Shown: positions 9,037 through 18,053 of the stretch, one piece after another
Layout of the letters: each line of letters opens with the position of its first letter
Position numbering within the stretch: the stretch's first letter is position 1
Position numbers and translations under genes: made by a program
NCBI RefSeq assembly: GCF_014647975.1
Contig: NZ_BMQF01000004.1
Span: forward strand, 62,001-126,000
Direction of reading: 5' to 3'
Length of the DNA stretch: 64,000 bases
From: Streptomyces fumigatiscleroticus
GTDB lineage: Bacteria; Actinomycetota; Actinomycetes; Streptomycetales; Streptomycetaceae
Notes under the pieces: model-generated
Told to the model about the DNA's origin: nothing
Seen by the model: the letters and a program-made list of their open reading frames with translations, nothing else
Database searches by the model: none

Positions 9037-10320
9037 ATGACAGACATACGGAGGGTACCCGCCACGACGGAACGGCCCGTGCGGCAGCTTCTCGCCGCCT
9101 CCGTGGGCAACGCGGTGGAGTGGTACGACTGGTACGCCTACACGTTCCTGGCCGCCTACATCGCCGACGCCGTCTTCCCCGAGAGCGCGGAGAACTCCCT
9201 GGTGCCGCTGCTGTCGACGTTCGCGGTGTTCGCCGTCGGGTTCTTCATGCGGCCCGTCGGCGGACTGCTGATGGGCGCGGTCGCGGACCGGCACGGGCGG
9301 CGGGCGGCGCTGACGGTCACCATCCTGCTGATGGGCGGCAGCAGCCTGCTGGTGGGGCTGACGCCGACGTACGCGGCGGCCGGCGTGCTGGCTCCGGTGG
9401 TCCTCGTGCTGGCCCGGCTGCTCCAGGGGCTCTCCGTGGGCGGCGAGTTCGCCGCGTCCACGACCTTCCTGGTGGAGTCGGCGGGCCCCGGCCGGCGCGG
9501 CCTGTTCTCCAGCTTCCAGTACGTGTCGACCACCGCCGGGCAGCTGCTCGCCTCGGGCCTGGCCGCCCTGCTGGTCGGCACGCTCGCCGAGAGGCCGATG
9601 GACGGCTGGGGCTGGCGGGTCCCCTTCGTGCTCGGCGCGCTGCTCGCCCTGACCGGCTTCTGGATCCGGCGCGGCGCCGAGGAGACCCGCAGCGCCGAGC
9701 AGCGACGGGCGCCGCGCCCCGGCCTCTTCGAGGCACTGCGCCGCCACCCGCGCGAGTCCCTGCTGATCGGCGGCATCACCGCGGGCGGCACCCTCGCCTA
9801 CTACACCTGGACGTCGTACCTGCCGACCTACGCCGAACTCAACGCGGACGTCGCCACGTCCGACGCGCTGCTCGCGGGCACCCTCTCGCTGGCCTTCTTC
9901 GGTCTGCTCCAGCCGCTCGGCGGACTGCTCTCCGACCGGTTCGGGCGCCGCCCCCTGCTGCTCTTCTTCGGCCTGGGCTTCGCCCTGCTGAGCGTGCCGC
10001 TGCTGCACGCCCTGCGCGACTCCTTCGCCGTACTGCTGCTGGTGCAGTGCGCGGGCATGGTGCTGCTGACCGGGTTCACCTCGATCAGCGCGGCGGTGAA
10101 CGCCGAGGTGTTCCCGCCGCGGGTGCGCGCGGCCGGCATCGGCTTCCCCTACTCCCTCACCGTCGCGCTCTTCGGCGGCACGGCCCCCTACCTCGGCACC
10201 CTGTTCAAGGAGACCGGCCACCCCGGGCTCTTCCCCTGGTACGTGGCCGCGCTGTGCCTGCTGTCGTCGCTGGTGTACCTGCGGCTGCCGGAGACCGCGC
10301 ACCGGGAGCTACGGCGCTGA
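9037..10320 (+). CDS. MFS transporter, metabolite:H+ symporter (MHS) type
   Basis: A protein of 427 residues with twelve predicted helices. The start GNAVEWYDWYAYTF and the loop motif DRHGRR are hallmarks of the MHS subfamily (KgtP, ProP, ShiA), which imports organic acids or osmolytes with protons. The substrate cannot be assigned. The ATG at 9037 follows GGGGATGG; ATG 9025 and GTG 9001 are in frame but lie in or before that ribosome site. It is divergent from the phospholipase gene and overlaps the convergent PLP-enzyme gene by 12 bases. Confidence 0.9.
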   Translation: MTDIRRVPATTERPVRQLLAASVGNAVEWYDWYAYTFLAAYIADAVFPESAENSLVPLLSTFAVFAVGFFMRPVGGLLMGAVADRHGRRAALTVTILLMGGSSLLVGLTPTYAAAGVLAPVVLVLARLLQGLSVGGEFAASTTFLVESAGPGRRGLFSSFQYVSTTAGQLLASGLAALLVGTLAERPMDGWGWRVPFVLGALLALTGFWIRRGAEETRSAEQRRAPRPGLFEALRRHPRESLLIGGITAGGTLAYYTWTSYLPTYAELNADVATSDALLAGTLSLAFFGLLQPLGGLLSDRFGRRPLLLFFGLGFALLSVPLLHALRDSFAVLLLVQCAGMVLLTGFTSISAAVNAEVFPPRVRAAGIGFPYSLTVALFGGTAPYLGTLFKETGHPGLFPWYVAALCLLSSLVYLRLPETAHRELRR

Positions 10321-11397
10321 CGAGCGCACGGGCCAGGTCCCGGTGGCGGTGAACTCCGCCAGGTCGGCGAGGTGCGGCGCGAGGTCCCAGCCCTGCGCCG
10401 CGGTCCAGGCGTCGTCGTAGTAGGTGGCGCGGTAGGGCTCGCCGCCGTCGCCCGCCACCAGGACGACCGGGCCCCGGGTGCCGTCGCGCCGCATCCGGTC
10501 CAGCACCCGGAAGGCCCCCCACAGACAGCTGCCCGTGGACGGGCCGGCCGCGAGTCCGGTGACCGCGCGCAGATGGCGCATGGCGGCCACGCTCGCCGCG
10601 TCCGGCACCGGGATCACCAGGTCGACCACGTCGGGGTCGAAGGCCGGTTCCGGCCGGGGCCGTCCGATGCCCTCGGTCCGGGAGGGCATGCCGGTGCTGT
10701 AGTCGCGGGCGCCGGCCGCCCAGCCGGGGAAGTAGGCGGAGTTCTCCGGATCGACCACCGCGAGCCGGGTGCCGTGGCCGCGGCGGCGCAGCTCCCGGCC
10801 GATCGCGGCCGAGGTGGCCCCGCTGCCTGCCCCCACCACGATCCAGGCCGGCTCCGGCTCGCCCGCCCGGGCGAGGTCGTGGAGGATCTCCGCCCCGAGG
10901 CCGCCCGGGTCGTCGACGGCGGCCAGGCTCCGCAGGTGGTCCAGGCAGTGGCCGCCGGTGCGCTGGGCGAGGGCGCGGGCCCGCTCGTACACCGCGAGCG
11001 GCGGGTCGACCGGGTGGACGCGGCCGCCCCGCTCCTCGATCCGGCGCCGCTTGGCGGGCCCGGTCCGCCCGGGGACGACCGCGGTGTACTCCAGGCCCAG
11101 CAGACGCGCGAAGTGCGCCTGCGCCACGGCCATGTTGCCGCTGGTCGCCTCGGTCAGCGCGGTGCCGGGGCCGATCCGGCCGCGGCGCAGGGCGTCGAGC
11201 AGCAGGGCGCGGGCCTGGCCGTGCTTGAGGCTGCCGGTGGGACGGCACGACTCGTCCTTGACGTAGAGGGGCGCTCCGGGGACCGCGGTGAGCGGGAACG
11301 GCCGCAGCGGCGTGGGCGGTCCGGCGGCCCGCTCCTGGAGCAGCAGCCCGATCGCACGGCGCGCCCAGGCGCCCGGTGCCCTGTTCTCCTCCCCCAC
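10309..11397 (-). CDS. PLP-dependent cysteine-synthase-family enzyme
   Basis: A protein of 362 residues of fold-type II PLP enzymes. The cofactor lysine sits in PTGSLKHGQA, the substrate loop is TSGNMAVA, and a glycine-rich phosphate loop GAGSGAT follows. It is a cysteine synthase / cystathionine beta-synthase relative, but longer than CysK by about 50 residues and annotated in actinobacteria only as 'PLP-dependent cysteine synthase family'. The exact reaction is unknown. The GTG at 11397 is the most plausible start from the family's N-terminus, although its ribosome site is weak. The gene diverges from the Rieske oxygenase operon across 150 bases. Confidence 0.85.
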   Translation of the reverse strand: MGEENRAPGAWARRAIGLLLQERAAGPPTPLRPFPLTAVPGAPLYVKDESCRPTGSLKHGQARALLLDALRRGRIGPGTALTEATSGNMAVAQAHFARLLGLEYTAVVPGRTGPAKRRRIEERGGRVHPVDPPLAVYERARALAQRTGGHCLDHLRSLAAVDDPGGLGAEILHDLARAGEPEPAWIVVGAGSGATSAAIGRELRRRGHGTRLAVVDPENSAYFPGWAAGARDYSTGMPSRTEGIGRPRPEPAFDPDVVDLVIPVPDAASVAAMRHLRAVTGLAAGPSTGSCLWGAFRVLDRMRRDGTRGPVVLVAGDGGEPYRATYYDDAWTAAQGWDLAPHLADLAEFTATGTWPVRSSAP

Positions 11398-11547
11398 CCG
11401 GCCATCGTACGGCGTACAGGAGCCCGGGGCCCCGGTTCCTTCCGTCCGGCGGAAGCGGTCTTGCCCCGCCGTGGTGCGCGTCACGACGCTGAGCCCGACC
11501 ACGGCACGCGGGGCGACGCAGCCCCGCTCTTCAGGGACGGGAACGCC

Positions 11548-12618
11548 ATGCCGCACATGACCGCTTTCGCCAGGAATCAGTGGTACGTCGCCGCCTACGG
11601 CCAGGAGGTCGGCCGCGAGAAGCTTCTCGGCCGGACCGTCCTCGGCGAGCCGCTCGTCCTGTACCGGACCGAGGACGGCCGGCCGGTCGCCCTCAACGAC
11701 CGCTGTGTGCACCGGCGTTATCCGCTGTCCGAGCCGCCGACCCGCCTGGACGGCGACCGGATCGTGTGCGGCTACCACGGGTTCACCTACGACACGACCG
11801 GCACCTGCGTGTACGTGCCGGGGCAGAAACGCGTCCCGCGCACCGCGCGCGTCCCCTCCTACCCGGTCCTGGAGCGGGACTCCCTGGTGTGGGTGTGGAT
11901 CGGCGACCCCGCCCTCGCCGACCCGGAGGCCGTGCCCCGGGCCCGGCACCTGGACTCCCCCGGCTGGGTCACCGTGCGCGGCATGGAACCCATCGACTGC
12001 GACTACGGGCTGCTGGTCGACAACCTCCTCGACCTGTCCCACGAGACGTATCTGCACGGCGGCTACATCGGCACCCCCGAGGTCGCCGAGACGCCGATCA
12101 CCACCGAGGTCGACGAGGGCGCCGGCATCGTCCGGGTGAGCCGCCACATGGACGACGCCGAGTGCCCGCCGTTCTACGCCCGCTCCACCGGCGTCCAGGG
12201 CCGTATCTCGCGGTGGCAGGACATCGAGTACCACGCCCCCTGTCTGTATCTGCTGCACAGCCGCATCGCCCCCGTCGGGGTGGTGCCGGAGGCGGACGGC
12301 AGCGATCCGCACGGCTTCCACACCGAGATCACCTACGCGATCACCCCGTCCGCCGAGGGCAGGGTGTACGACTTCTGGGCCGTCTCGCGCGACTGGGCGA
12401 CGGACGACGCGGAGGTCACCGAGTTCCTGCGGGCCAACAACCACACGGTCGTGATGCAGGACGTCGACGCGCTGAACCTGCTCCACCGCAGCCTGGGCAC
12501 CGAGCGCACCGGCTACCAGGAGCTGAGCATCAACATCGACACCGGCGGCCTGGCCGCCCGCCGTATCCTCGCCCGGCTGGTCGAGGAGGGCGCCAAGCCC
12601 GTGGAGAAGGTGCAGTGA
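11548..12618 (+). CDS. Rieske non-heme iron oxygenase, VanA-like
   Basis: A protein of 356 residues. The N-terminal Rieske [2Fe-2S] ligands are C53, H55, C74 and H77 (CVH...CGYH). The C-terminal catalytic domain has the mononuclear-iron motif DNLLDLSHETYLH and the bridging Asp. The size and N-terminus FARNQWYVAAYG match the vanillate O-demethylase oxygenase/TsaM group, which O-demethylate or hydroxylate aromatic acids. The natural substrate is undetermined. The ATG at 11548 follows CAGGGACGGG. The gene is the first of three with four-base overlaps, ending in its own reductase. Confidence 0.9.
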   Translation: MPHMTAFARNQWYVAAYGQEVGREKLLGRTVLGEPLVLYRTEDGRPVALNDRCVHRRYPLSEPPTRLDGDRIVCGYHGFTYDTTGTCVYVPGQKRVPRTARVPSYPVLERDSLVWVWIGDPALADPEAVPRARHLDSPGWVTVRGMEPIDCDYGLLVDNLLDLSHETYLHGGYIGTPEVAETPITTEVDEGAGIVRVSRHMDDAECPPFYARSTGVQGRISRWQDIEYHAPCLYLLHSRIAPVGVVPEADGSDPHGFHTEITYAITPSAEGRVYDFWAVSRDWATDDAEVTEFLRANNHTVVMQDVDALNLLHRSLGTERTGYQELSINIDTGGLAARRILARLVEEGAKPVEKVQ

Positions 12619-12785
12619 CCACAGCGACCTCGGAGATCTACCGCATCGACTGGGTGCCCGGCACGGACCTGCTGCACGGCACCTGCCACTGCGGCGCCGA
12701 GCACACCGCCGACGACCCGGTCGCCATGTGGGAGTGGATGCTCGCCCACCCCGACGGCCACCGGCTGCGAGGACCCGGACGATGA
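12615..12785 (+). CDS. 56-residue CxC protein in oxygenase operon
   Basis: A protein of 56 residues starting at GTG 12615, overlapping the oxygenase stop (GTGA) and itself overlapped by the reductase ATG (ATGA). The centre reads HGTCHCGAEH, a compact Cys/His cluster that could bind a metal. The N-terminal YRIDWVPGTD and C-terminal WEWMLAHPDGH look like a small folded domain. I do not recognise the family. Its tight placement between oxygenase and reductase implies a role with that complex, perhaps as an accessory subunit or in metal insertion. It is small enough to be missed by gene callers. Confidence 0.75.
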   Translation: MTTATSEIYRIDWVPGTDLLHGTCHCGAEHTADDPVAMWEWMLAHPDGHRLRGPGR

Positions 12786-13720
12786 CCATGGACGAGACCG
12801 AACTCGTCGTCGCAAGCCGCGCGTCCGCCGCCGACGGCGTACTGCTGCTGACGCTGCGTCACCCGCTGGGCGAGCCGCTGCCCGCGTGGGAGCCCGGCGC
12901 CCATGTCGATCTCGTGCTCAGGCCGGACCTGGAGCGGCAGTACTCGCTCTGCGGCGACCCGGCCGACCGGCAGGCGTGGCGGATCGCCGTGCTGCGCGAG
13001 CCGGACGGACGCGGGGGCTCCGCGTATCTGCACGAGCGGACGGCTGTGGGCGACAAGCTGCGGGTGCGCGGCCCCCGCAACCACTTCCGTCTGGAGCCCT
13101 CACCCCGCTACCGGTTCATCGCCGGCGGCATCGGCATCACCCCGATCCTGCCGATGCTGGCCGCGGCCGAGGCGGCGGGCGCGCAGTGGACGCTGCTGTA
13201 CGGCGGGCGGACCCGCGGCTCCATGGCCTTCCTGACGGAGCTGGGCCGCTACGGGGACCGGGTGACCCTCGCGCCGCAGGACGAGACCGGGCCGCTGGAT
13301 CTGGCGGCCGTGCTGGACGGCGTCCCCGACGGCACGCTCGTCTACTGCTGCGGGCCCGGGCCGCTGCTGGACGCGGTGCAGGAGCGCTGCCCGCCGGGGA
13401 TCCTGCGCGTGGAACGGTTCACGCCCAAGGAGCGGCGGCACGCCGACGGCGACGGCGCGTTCGACGTCGTCCTCGCGCGCAGCGGCCGCACCGTCACCGT
13501 CGCGCCGGGCGTCTCCGTGCTCGACGCGGTGCGCGCCGCCGGCGCCGAGGTGCTCTGGTCCTGCACCGAGGGCACCTGCGGCACCTGCGAGACCGACGTC
13601 CTCCAGGGCACCCCGGACCACCGGGACTCGGTGCTCACCGACGAGGAACGGGCCGCCGGGGAGACCATGCTCATCTGCGTGTCCCGGTGCCGGGGGAAGC
13701 GGCTCGTGCTGGACCTGTGA
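12782..13720 (+). CDS. Ferredoxin-type oxygenase reductase, VanB-like
   Basis: A protein of 312 residues with three modules in the phthalate dioxygenase reductase order. A flavin domain comes first (RQYSLCG). An NAD domain follows (AGGIGITPILPM ... CCGPGPLLDA). Last is a plant-type [2Fe-2S] domain (CTEGTCGTC, with the fourth Cys in MLICVSRC). It passes electrons from NAD(P)H to the Rieske oxygenase encoded upstream. The ATG at 12782 overlaps the small gene's stop. Its last 50 bases overlap the convergent IclR gene. Confidence 0.93.
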   Translation: MTMDETELVVASRASAADGVLLLTLRHPLGEPLPAWEPGAHVDLVLRPDLERQYSLCGDPADRQAWRIAVLREPDGRGGSAYLHERTAVGDKLRVRGPRNHFRLEPSPRYRFIAGGIGITPILPMLAAAEAAGAQWTLLYGGRTRGSMAFLTELGRYGDRVTLAPQDETGPLDLAAVLDGVPDGTLVYCCGPGPLLDAVQERCPPGILRVERFTPKERRHADGDGAFDVVLARSGRTVTVAPGVSVLDAVRAAGAEVLWSCTEGTCGTCETDVLQGTPDHRDSVLTDEERAAGETMLICVSRCRGKRLVLDL

Positions 13721-14486
13721 TCCTCAGGTCGGCCTCGATCCGCGCGACCGCCGCCAGCAGCGGGGGCAGCAGGTCGCGGCGGACCGACTCCACGGAGGTG
13801 CGGCCGGCGTGCACCGCGATGTTCACGCCGGCCACCACCTCGCCGTCCCGGTCCCGCACCGGAACGGCGACCGACCTCAGCCCCTCCTCCAGTTCCTGGT
13901 CGACCAGGGCATGGCCCTGGTCGCGCACCCGGCGCAGCTCCGCGCGGAGCGCGTCCGGCGTGAGGAGGGTACGGGCGGTCAGCGGCCTCAGCTCGGCGCG
14001 GGCGAGCCGGGCCGCCACCTCCTCCTCCGGCAGCTGGGCGAGGATCACCCGGCCCACGGAGGTGACGTGCGCCGGGAAGCGGGTGCCCACCGTGATCGCG
14101 ACGGTCATGATGCGGCGGGCCGGGACCCGGGCGACGTGCACGATGTCGTCGCCGTCCAGGACGCACAGCGACGACGACTCCCCGACCTGCGCGACGAGCC
14201 GCTCCAGATGCGGGACGGCGAGCTGCGGCAGCGTGACACCGGAGAGATAGGCGTAGCCGAGCTCCAGCACCCGCGGGGTGAGGCGGAACAGCCGGCCGTC
14301 GGTGTGGACGTAACCCAGGTCGGCCAGGGTGAGCAGGAAGCGGCGGGCCGCCGCCCGGGTCAGTCCGCAGGCGCGGGCGGCCTCGCTGAGCGTCAGCGCC
14401 GGGTGGTCGGCGTCGAAGGCGCGGATGACGGCCAGGCCGCGCTCGAAGGACCGCACGAAGTGCGGTGCGCGGGCTGAAGCAGACAT
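13671..14486 (-). CDS. IclR-family regulator, PcaR/PobR-like
   Basis: A protein of 271 residues. The N-terminal winged HTH is LTLSEAARACGLTRAAARRFLLTLADLGYV, and the C-terminal IclR effector domain includes SSSLCVLDGDDIVHVARV. The spacing and the text around VARVPARR resemble the PcaU/PcaR/PobR branch that senses aromatic acids. The ATG at 14486 follows GGAGG. It is convergent with the Rieske operon and divergent from an ABC importer, so control of uptake and oxidation of an aromatic or sulfonated compound is a reasonable inference. Confidence 0.92.
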   Translation of the reverse strand: MSASARAPHFVRSFERGLAVIRAFDADHPALTLSEAARACGLTRAAARRFLLTLADLGYVHTDGRLFRLTPRVLELGYAYLSGVTLPQLAVPHLERLVAQVGESSSLCVLDGDDIVHVARVPARRIMTVAITVGTRFPAHVTSVGRVILAQLPEEEVAARLARAELRPLTARTLLTPDALRAELRRVRDQGHALVDQELEEGLRSVAVPVRDRDGEVVAGVNIAVHAGRTSVESVRRDLLPPLLAAVARIEADLRITGPARAASPGTGTRR

Positions 14487-14521
14487 CGCCGGCCTCCGGC
14501 AAGACGCACGGACGGACGCTG

Positions 14522-14542
14522 CGCGCACGCTATGAGTGCGCG
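14522..14542. promoter_or_regulatory. Candidate IclR operator
   Basis: This is a perfect 7-base inverted repeat, CGCGCAC at 14522-14528 and GTGCGCG at 14536-14542, with a 7-base spacer containing TATGA. It lies 36 bases upstream of the IclR start, in the divergent spacer with the ABC importer, where an autoregulatory site is expected. Confidence 0.5.
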
Positions 14543-14577
14543 TCCGGCAGTGTCAACGCCCCGTTCGGCCAAGGGCA

Positions 14578-14607
14578 TTGACCATGTCTCGGGGCGGGCT
14601 CTACGTT
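14578..14607 (+). promoter_or_regulatory. Candidate promoter of the ABC importer
   Basis: A TTGACC -35 at 14578-14583 and TACGTT -10 at 14602-14607 are separated by 18 bases, pointing to the substrate-binding protein gene at 14694. The 15-base unit GTTCTCGCCGAGCAC is repeated in tandem right after it (14605-14634), inside the likely 5' leader. Confidence 0.5.
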
Positions 14608-14693
14608 CTCGCCGAGCACGTTCTCGCCGAGCACGTTCGTGCTGTCTGCGCACAGCCTGTCGGAGCACCTGGTCCGGTCCCACAGGGGGAGCC

Positions 14694-15671
14694 ATGCGTC
14701 GTCTGCTCGTCGGCCTCACGGCCGTATCCGTTCTGGCCGCCGCCGCGACGGCCTGCGGCTCGTCCGATGACGGTGGGGGGCCGGACGCGGGCGCCGCGTC
14801 CGGCGGCGGCACCACCACGGTGAAACTGGGGCTCATCCCCATCGTCGACGTCGCACCCGTCTACCTCGGGCAGCGGAAGGGCTTCTACGCCGAGCACGGC
14901 CTGAAGCTGTCCATCACCACCGCGCAGGGCGGCGCGGCGATCGTGCCGGGCGTGGTCAGCGGCCAGTTCCAGTTCGGGTTCTCCAACATGACCTCGCTGA
15001 TGATCGCCCAGACCAACGACGTGCCGGTGCGGGCCGTCGCCAACGGCATCTCCTCCACGGGCGTGCCGGGCAAGGACTTCAACGCCCTCGTGGTGAAGAA
15101 GGGCAGCCCCCTGAAGTCGCCGAAGCAGCTGGAGGGCAAGAAGGTCGCCATCAACACCCTGAAGAACATCAACGAGACCGGGGTGCGCCAGTCGGTGCGC
15201 AAGGCCGGCGGCGACCCGGACAAGGTGAAATTCGTCGAACTGGCCTTCGACCAGATGCCCGCCGCCCTGGACAGCGGGCGGATCGACGCCGCCGGCGTGG
15301 TCGAACCGGCCACCGCCACGGTCAGAAGCCAGGGCGGGGAGGTGATCGCCTCGCCGATGGTCGACATCGCCCCGGATCTCACCGTCGCCATGTACTTCAC
15401 CTCCACGCGGTACGCGCAGCGCAACCCGGACGTGGTGAAGAGGTTCCAGCAGGCCACCGCGGAGTCCCTCGCCTACGCCGACGCCCATCCGGACGAGGTC
15501 CGCGAGATCGTCACCACGTACACCAAGATCCCGGCCACGGTGCTGGAGCAGGTGACCCTGCCCAAGTGGCCCGCCGAGGCCAACCGTTCCTCCATCGAGA
15601 CGCTGGCGGAGCTCGGGCGGCAGGACGGCCTGTTCACCACGGAGCCCGACCTGGACGAGCTGCTGCCGTGA
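14694..15671 (+). CDS. ABC importer substrate-binding lipoprotein, SsuA/TauA/NMT1-like
   Basis: A protein of 325 residues. A lipoprotein signal ends at a lipobox ATAC near residue 19-22. The NMT1/THI5-like periplasmic-binding fold follows: LGLIPIVDVAPVYLGQRKGFYAEHGL, then a GQFQFGFSN loop. This family binds nitrate, sulfonates, taurine, pyrimidines or aromatic acids. The ATG at 14694 follows AGGGGGA. It heads a four-gene operon with two permeases and an ATPase. The neighbouring Rieske oxygenase suggests an aromatic or sulfonated ligand, but this is inference. Confidence 0.9.
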   Translation: MRRLLVGLTAVSVLAAAATACGSSDDGGGPDAGAASGGGTTTVKLGLIPIVDVAPVYLGQRKGFYAEHGLKLSITTAQGGAAIVPGVVSGQFQFGFSNMTSLMIAQTNDVPVRAVANGISSTGVPGKDFNALVVKKGSPLKSPKQLEGKKVAINTLKNINETGVRQSVRKAGGDPDKVKFVELAFDQMPAALDSGRIDAAGVVEPATATVRSQGGEVIASPMVDIAPDLTVAMYFTSTRYAQRNPDVVKRFQQATAESLAYADAHPDEVREIVTTYTKIPATVLEQVTLPKWPAEANRSSIETLAELGRQDGLFTTEPDLDELLP

Positions 15672-16441
15672 AGGGCGCGAACGCCGCACTCGGCGCGGCC
15701 GGGCTCGCGGCCTTCCTCGCCCTGGGCGAGGCGGTGCCACGGCTCGGCCTGGTGAAGGAGGAGTACTTCCCGCCGGCCGGCCGGATCGCCGGCGCCCTCG
15801 GCGACGAGCTGGCCGACTCCGCCTTCTGGACCGCGCTCGGCTCCACCCTCACCGGCTGGGCGCTGGGTCTGGCGCTCGCGGTCTCGGCGGGCATCGTGGC
15901 GGGCGTCGTCCTCTCCGTCGTCCCCCGTCTGCGCCGGGCGACCGCCTCGACCATCGAGTTCCTGCGCCCCATCCCCTCCGTGGCGCTGATCCCGCTGGCG
16001 GTGCTGCTGTACGGCACCGAACTGCGCTCGGTGCTGCTGCTGGTGGTGTACGCCTCCTTCTGGCAGGTGCTGATCCAGGTCCTGTACGGCGTGCAGGACG
16101 TCGACCCGGTCGCGGAGGAGACGGCACGCTCGTACGGCCTGGGAACCTGGGCGCGGATCCGGTACGTGCTGTGGCCTACCGCGCTGCCGTATGTGATGAC
16201 CGGGGTGCGGCTGGCCGCGGCCGTCGCGCTGATCCTCGCCGTCACCGCGGAGCTGGTGATCGGCGCGCCCGGTCTCGGGGCCCGTATCGCGGTGACGCAG
16301 GCCTCGCAGGCCGTGCCCGAGATGTACGCGCTGATCGTGGTCGCCGGTCTGCTCGGGCTGCTGATCGATGTCGGCGCCCGGTCGGTGGAGCGGCGGGCGC
16401 TGGCCTGGCACCAGTCGGTGCGCGGGGAGGTGGCGGTGTGA
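15668..16441 (+). CDS. ABC importer permease, SsuC/TauC type (first)
   Basis: A protein of 257 residues with about six membrane helices of the BPD_transp_1 fold. The EAA-type coupling loop is ARSYGLGTWARIRYVLWPTALP, which contacts the ATPase. The GTG start at 15668 overlaps the stop of the binding-protein gene by four bases. The second permease follows directly, so the channel is probably a heterodimer. SsuABC systems more often use one permease as a homodimer. Confidence 0.9.
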   Translation: MKGANAALGAAGLAAFLALGEAVPRLGLVKEEYFPPAGRIAGALGDELADSAFWTALGSTLTGWALGLALAVSAGIVAGVVLSVVPRLRRATASTIEFLRPIPSVALIPLAVLLYGTELRSVLLLVVYASFWQVLIQVLYGVQDVDPVAEETARSYGLGTWARIRYVLWPTALPYVMTGVRLAAAVALILAVTAELVIGAPGLGARIAVTQASQAVPEMYALIVVAGLLGLLIDVGARSVERRALAWHQSVRGEVAV

Positions 16442-17217
16442 GAGGCCTGCTGGTGCGGCTGCTGTACGCGCTCGGCCTGCCCGCGGTGCTCGTCGCGGTC
16501 TGGTGGGTGGCGTCCGAGGGCAGCACCGACGTGTACCGGCCGCCGCTGCGCACCATCCTCACCGCCTTCCCCGACGTGTGGACGGCCGACCGATGGCGCG
16601 GCGACGTGCTGCCCAGTGTTCTGCGGCTGCTGGCCGGTTACGCGCTGGCGGCCGGCGCCGGGATCGCACTGGGCACCCTCATCGGCTCCCACCGCCGGGT
16701 GCGGGCGGTGTGCGAACCGGTGCTGGAGTTCCTGCGGGCGGTGCCGCCGCCGGTGCTGGTACCGGTGATCATGCTGTTCGCGGGCATCGGCGACACGATG
16801 AAGATCATGGTGATCGCCTGCGGCTGTGTGTGGCCGGTACTGCTCAACACGGTCGAGGGCGTGCGCGCGGTGGACCCGGTGGCGGCGGAGACGGCCCGCT
16901 CCTACGGCATCACGGGCGCCGCCCGGCTCAGGGACGTGGTGCTGCCCTCGGCGGGCCCGCAGATCTTCGCGGGACTGCGCCAGGCCCTGTCCATCGGGAT
17001 CATCCTGATGGTGATCAGCGAGATGTTCGCCGCCAGCAACGGGCTCGGTTTCACCATCGTGCAGTTCCAGCGGGGGTTCGCGATCCCCGGCATGTGGACC
17101 GGGATCCTGCTGCTGGGCCTGCTGGGCTTCGTGCTGTCGCTCCTGTTCCAGCTGGCCGAGCGGCGGGTGCTCGGCTGGTACCACGGCCTGCGCGCCACCA
17201 CCCGGCGGTCCCCGTGA
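16438..17217 (+). CDS. ABC importer permease, SsuC/TauC type (second)
   Basis: A protein of 259 residues, similar in fold and order to the first permease. Its coupling loop is ARSYGITGAARLRDVVLPSAGP, followed by the conserved GLGFTIVQFQ segment. The GTG at 16438 overlaps the preceding stop by four bases. With the first permease it would form a heterodimeric membrane channel. Confidence 0.9.
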   Translation: MRGLLVRLLYALGLPAVLVAVWWVASEGSTDVYRPPLRTILTAFPDVWTADRWRGDVLPSVLRLLAGYALAAGAGIALGTLIGSHRRVRAVCEPVLEFLRAVPPPVLVPVIMLFAGIGDTMKIMVIACGCVWPVLLNTVEGVRAVDPVAAETARSYGITGAARLRDVVLPSAGPQIFAGLRQALSIGIILMVISEMFAASNGLGFTIVQFQRGFAIPGMWTGILLLGLLGFVLSLLFQLAERRVLGWYHGLRATTRRSP

Positions 17218-17237
17218 CGCTCGCGAAAGGGCACTCC

Positions 17238-18053
17238 ATGCTCGACGTACGCGGCCTGAAGAAGGTCTACGAGTCCTCCGGGCGCCGGATCGAGGCGGTG
17301 CGCGATCTGACCTTCACCGTGGAGGCCGGAGAGCTGGTCTGTCTGGTCGGCCCGTCCGGATGCGGCAAGACCACGCTGCTGAAGTGCGTGGGCGGGCTGC
17401 TCGCGCCGACGGCCGGTCAGGTCGCGCTCGCCGGGCGGACGGTCGCCGGGCCGCCGCCGGGGATGGCGTTCGTCTTCCAGGAGTACGGGCGCAGCCTGTT
17501 CCCGTGGATGCGGGTCGGGCGGAACGTCGAACTGCCCCTGAAACAGAAGGGGCTGGGCAAGGACCGGCGCCGGGAGCTGGTCGCGGACGCGCTGGAGTCG
17601 GTGGGACTGGCGGACGCCGCCGGGGCGTACCCGTGGCAGCTGTCCGGCGGTATGCAGCAGCGGGTCGCCATCGCCCGGGCGCTGGCGTACGAGCCCGAGG
17701 TGCTGCTGATGGACGAGCCGTTCGCCGCCGTGGACGCCCAGACCCGCGCCGATCTGGAGGACCTGGTGCGCCGGCTGTGGCGGGAGCGCGGGATCACCGT
17801 CCTGTTCGTCACCCACGACATCGACGAGGCCGTCTACCTCGGCGAGCGGGTGATCGTGCTGTCCGCCTCCCCCACGGTCGTACAGGAGCAGCTGAAGGTC
17901 GACCTGCCGGCCGAACGGGACCAGCTGCACACCCGCGTGGCCCCGCGCTTCGCCGAACTGCGCACCCATGTGTACGCGCAGATCCAGGCGGCGAAGCGCG
18001 GGACGGCCGCGATGGTCGACCGCGCCGGGGAGGGCACCTCGAAAGGCGCCTGA
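17238..18053 (+). CDS. ABC importer ATPase, SsuB/TauB type
   Basis: A protein of 271 residues. All ABC motifs are intact: Walker A GPSGCGKTT, Q-loop FVFQEYGRSLFPW, signature LSGGMQQR, Walker B LLMDEPFAA and the switch His in THDIDEA. It energises the two permeases encoded upstream. The ATG at 17238 follows AAAGGG with good spacing. A GTG at 17214 that overlaps the permease stop is an equally coupled alternative, adding eight residues. It is the last gene of the operon. Confidence 0.92.
   Translation: MLDVRGLKKVYESSGRRIEAVRDLTFTVEAGELVCLVGPSGCGKTTLLKCVGGLLAPTAGQVALAGRTVAGPPPGMAFVFQEYGRSLFPWMRVGRNVELPLKQKGLGKDRRRELVADALESVGLADAAGAYPWQLSGGMQQRVAIARALAYEPEVLLMDEPFAAVDAQTRADLEDLVRRLWRERGITVLFVTHDIDEAVYLGERVIVLSASPTVVQEQLKVDLPAERDQLHTRVAPRFAELRTHVYAQIQAAKRGTAAMVDRAGEGTSKGA

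Noticed and set aside
8887..10302. Extension of the phospholipase frame by about 470 codons upstream
   Set aside because: It runs antisense through the MFS gene; the Tat signal and ribosome site fix the start at 8886.
11398..11547. Operators in the PLP-enzyme/Rieske spacer (GTACGGCGTAC and CGTGGT...ACCACG)
   Set aside because: Arms of only four to six bases in GC-rich DNA; expected by chance.
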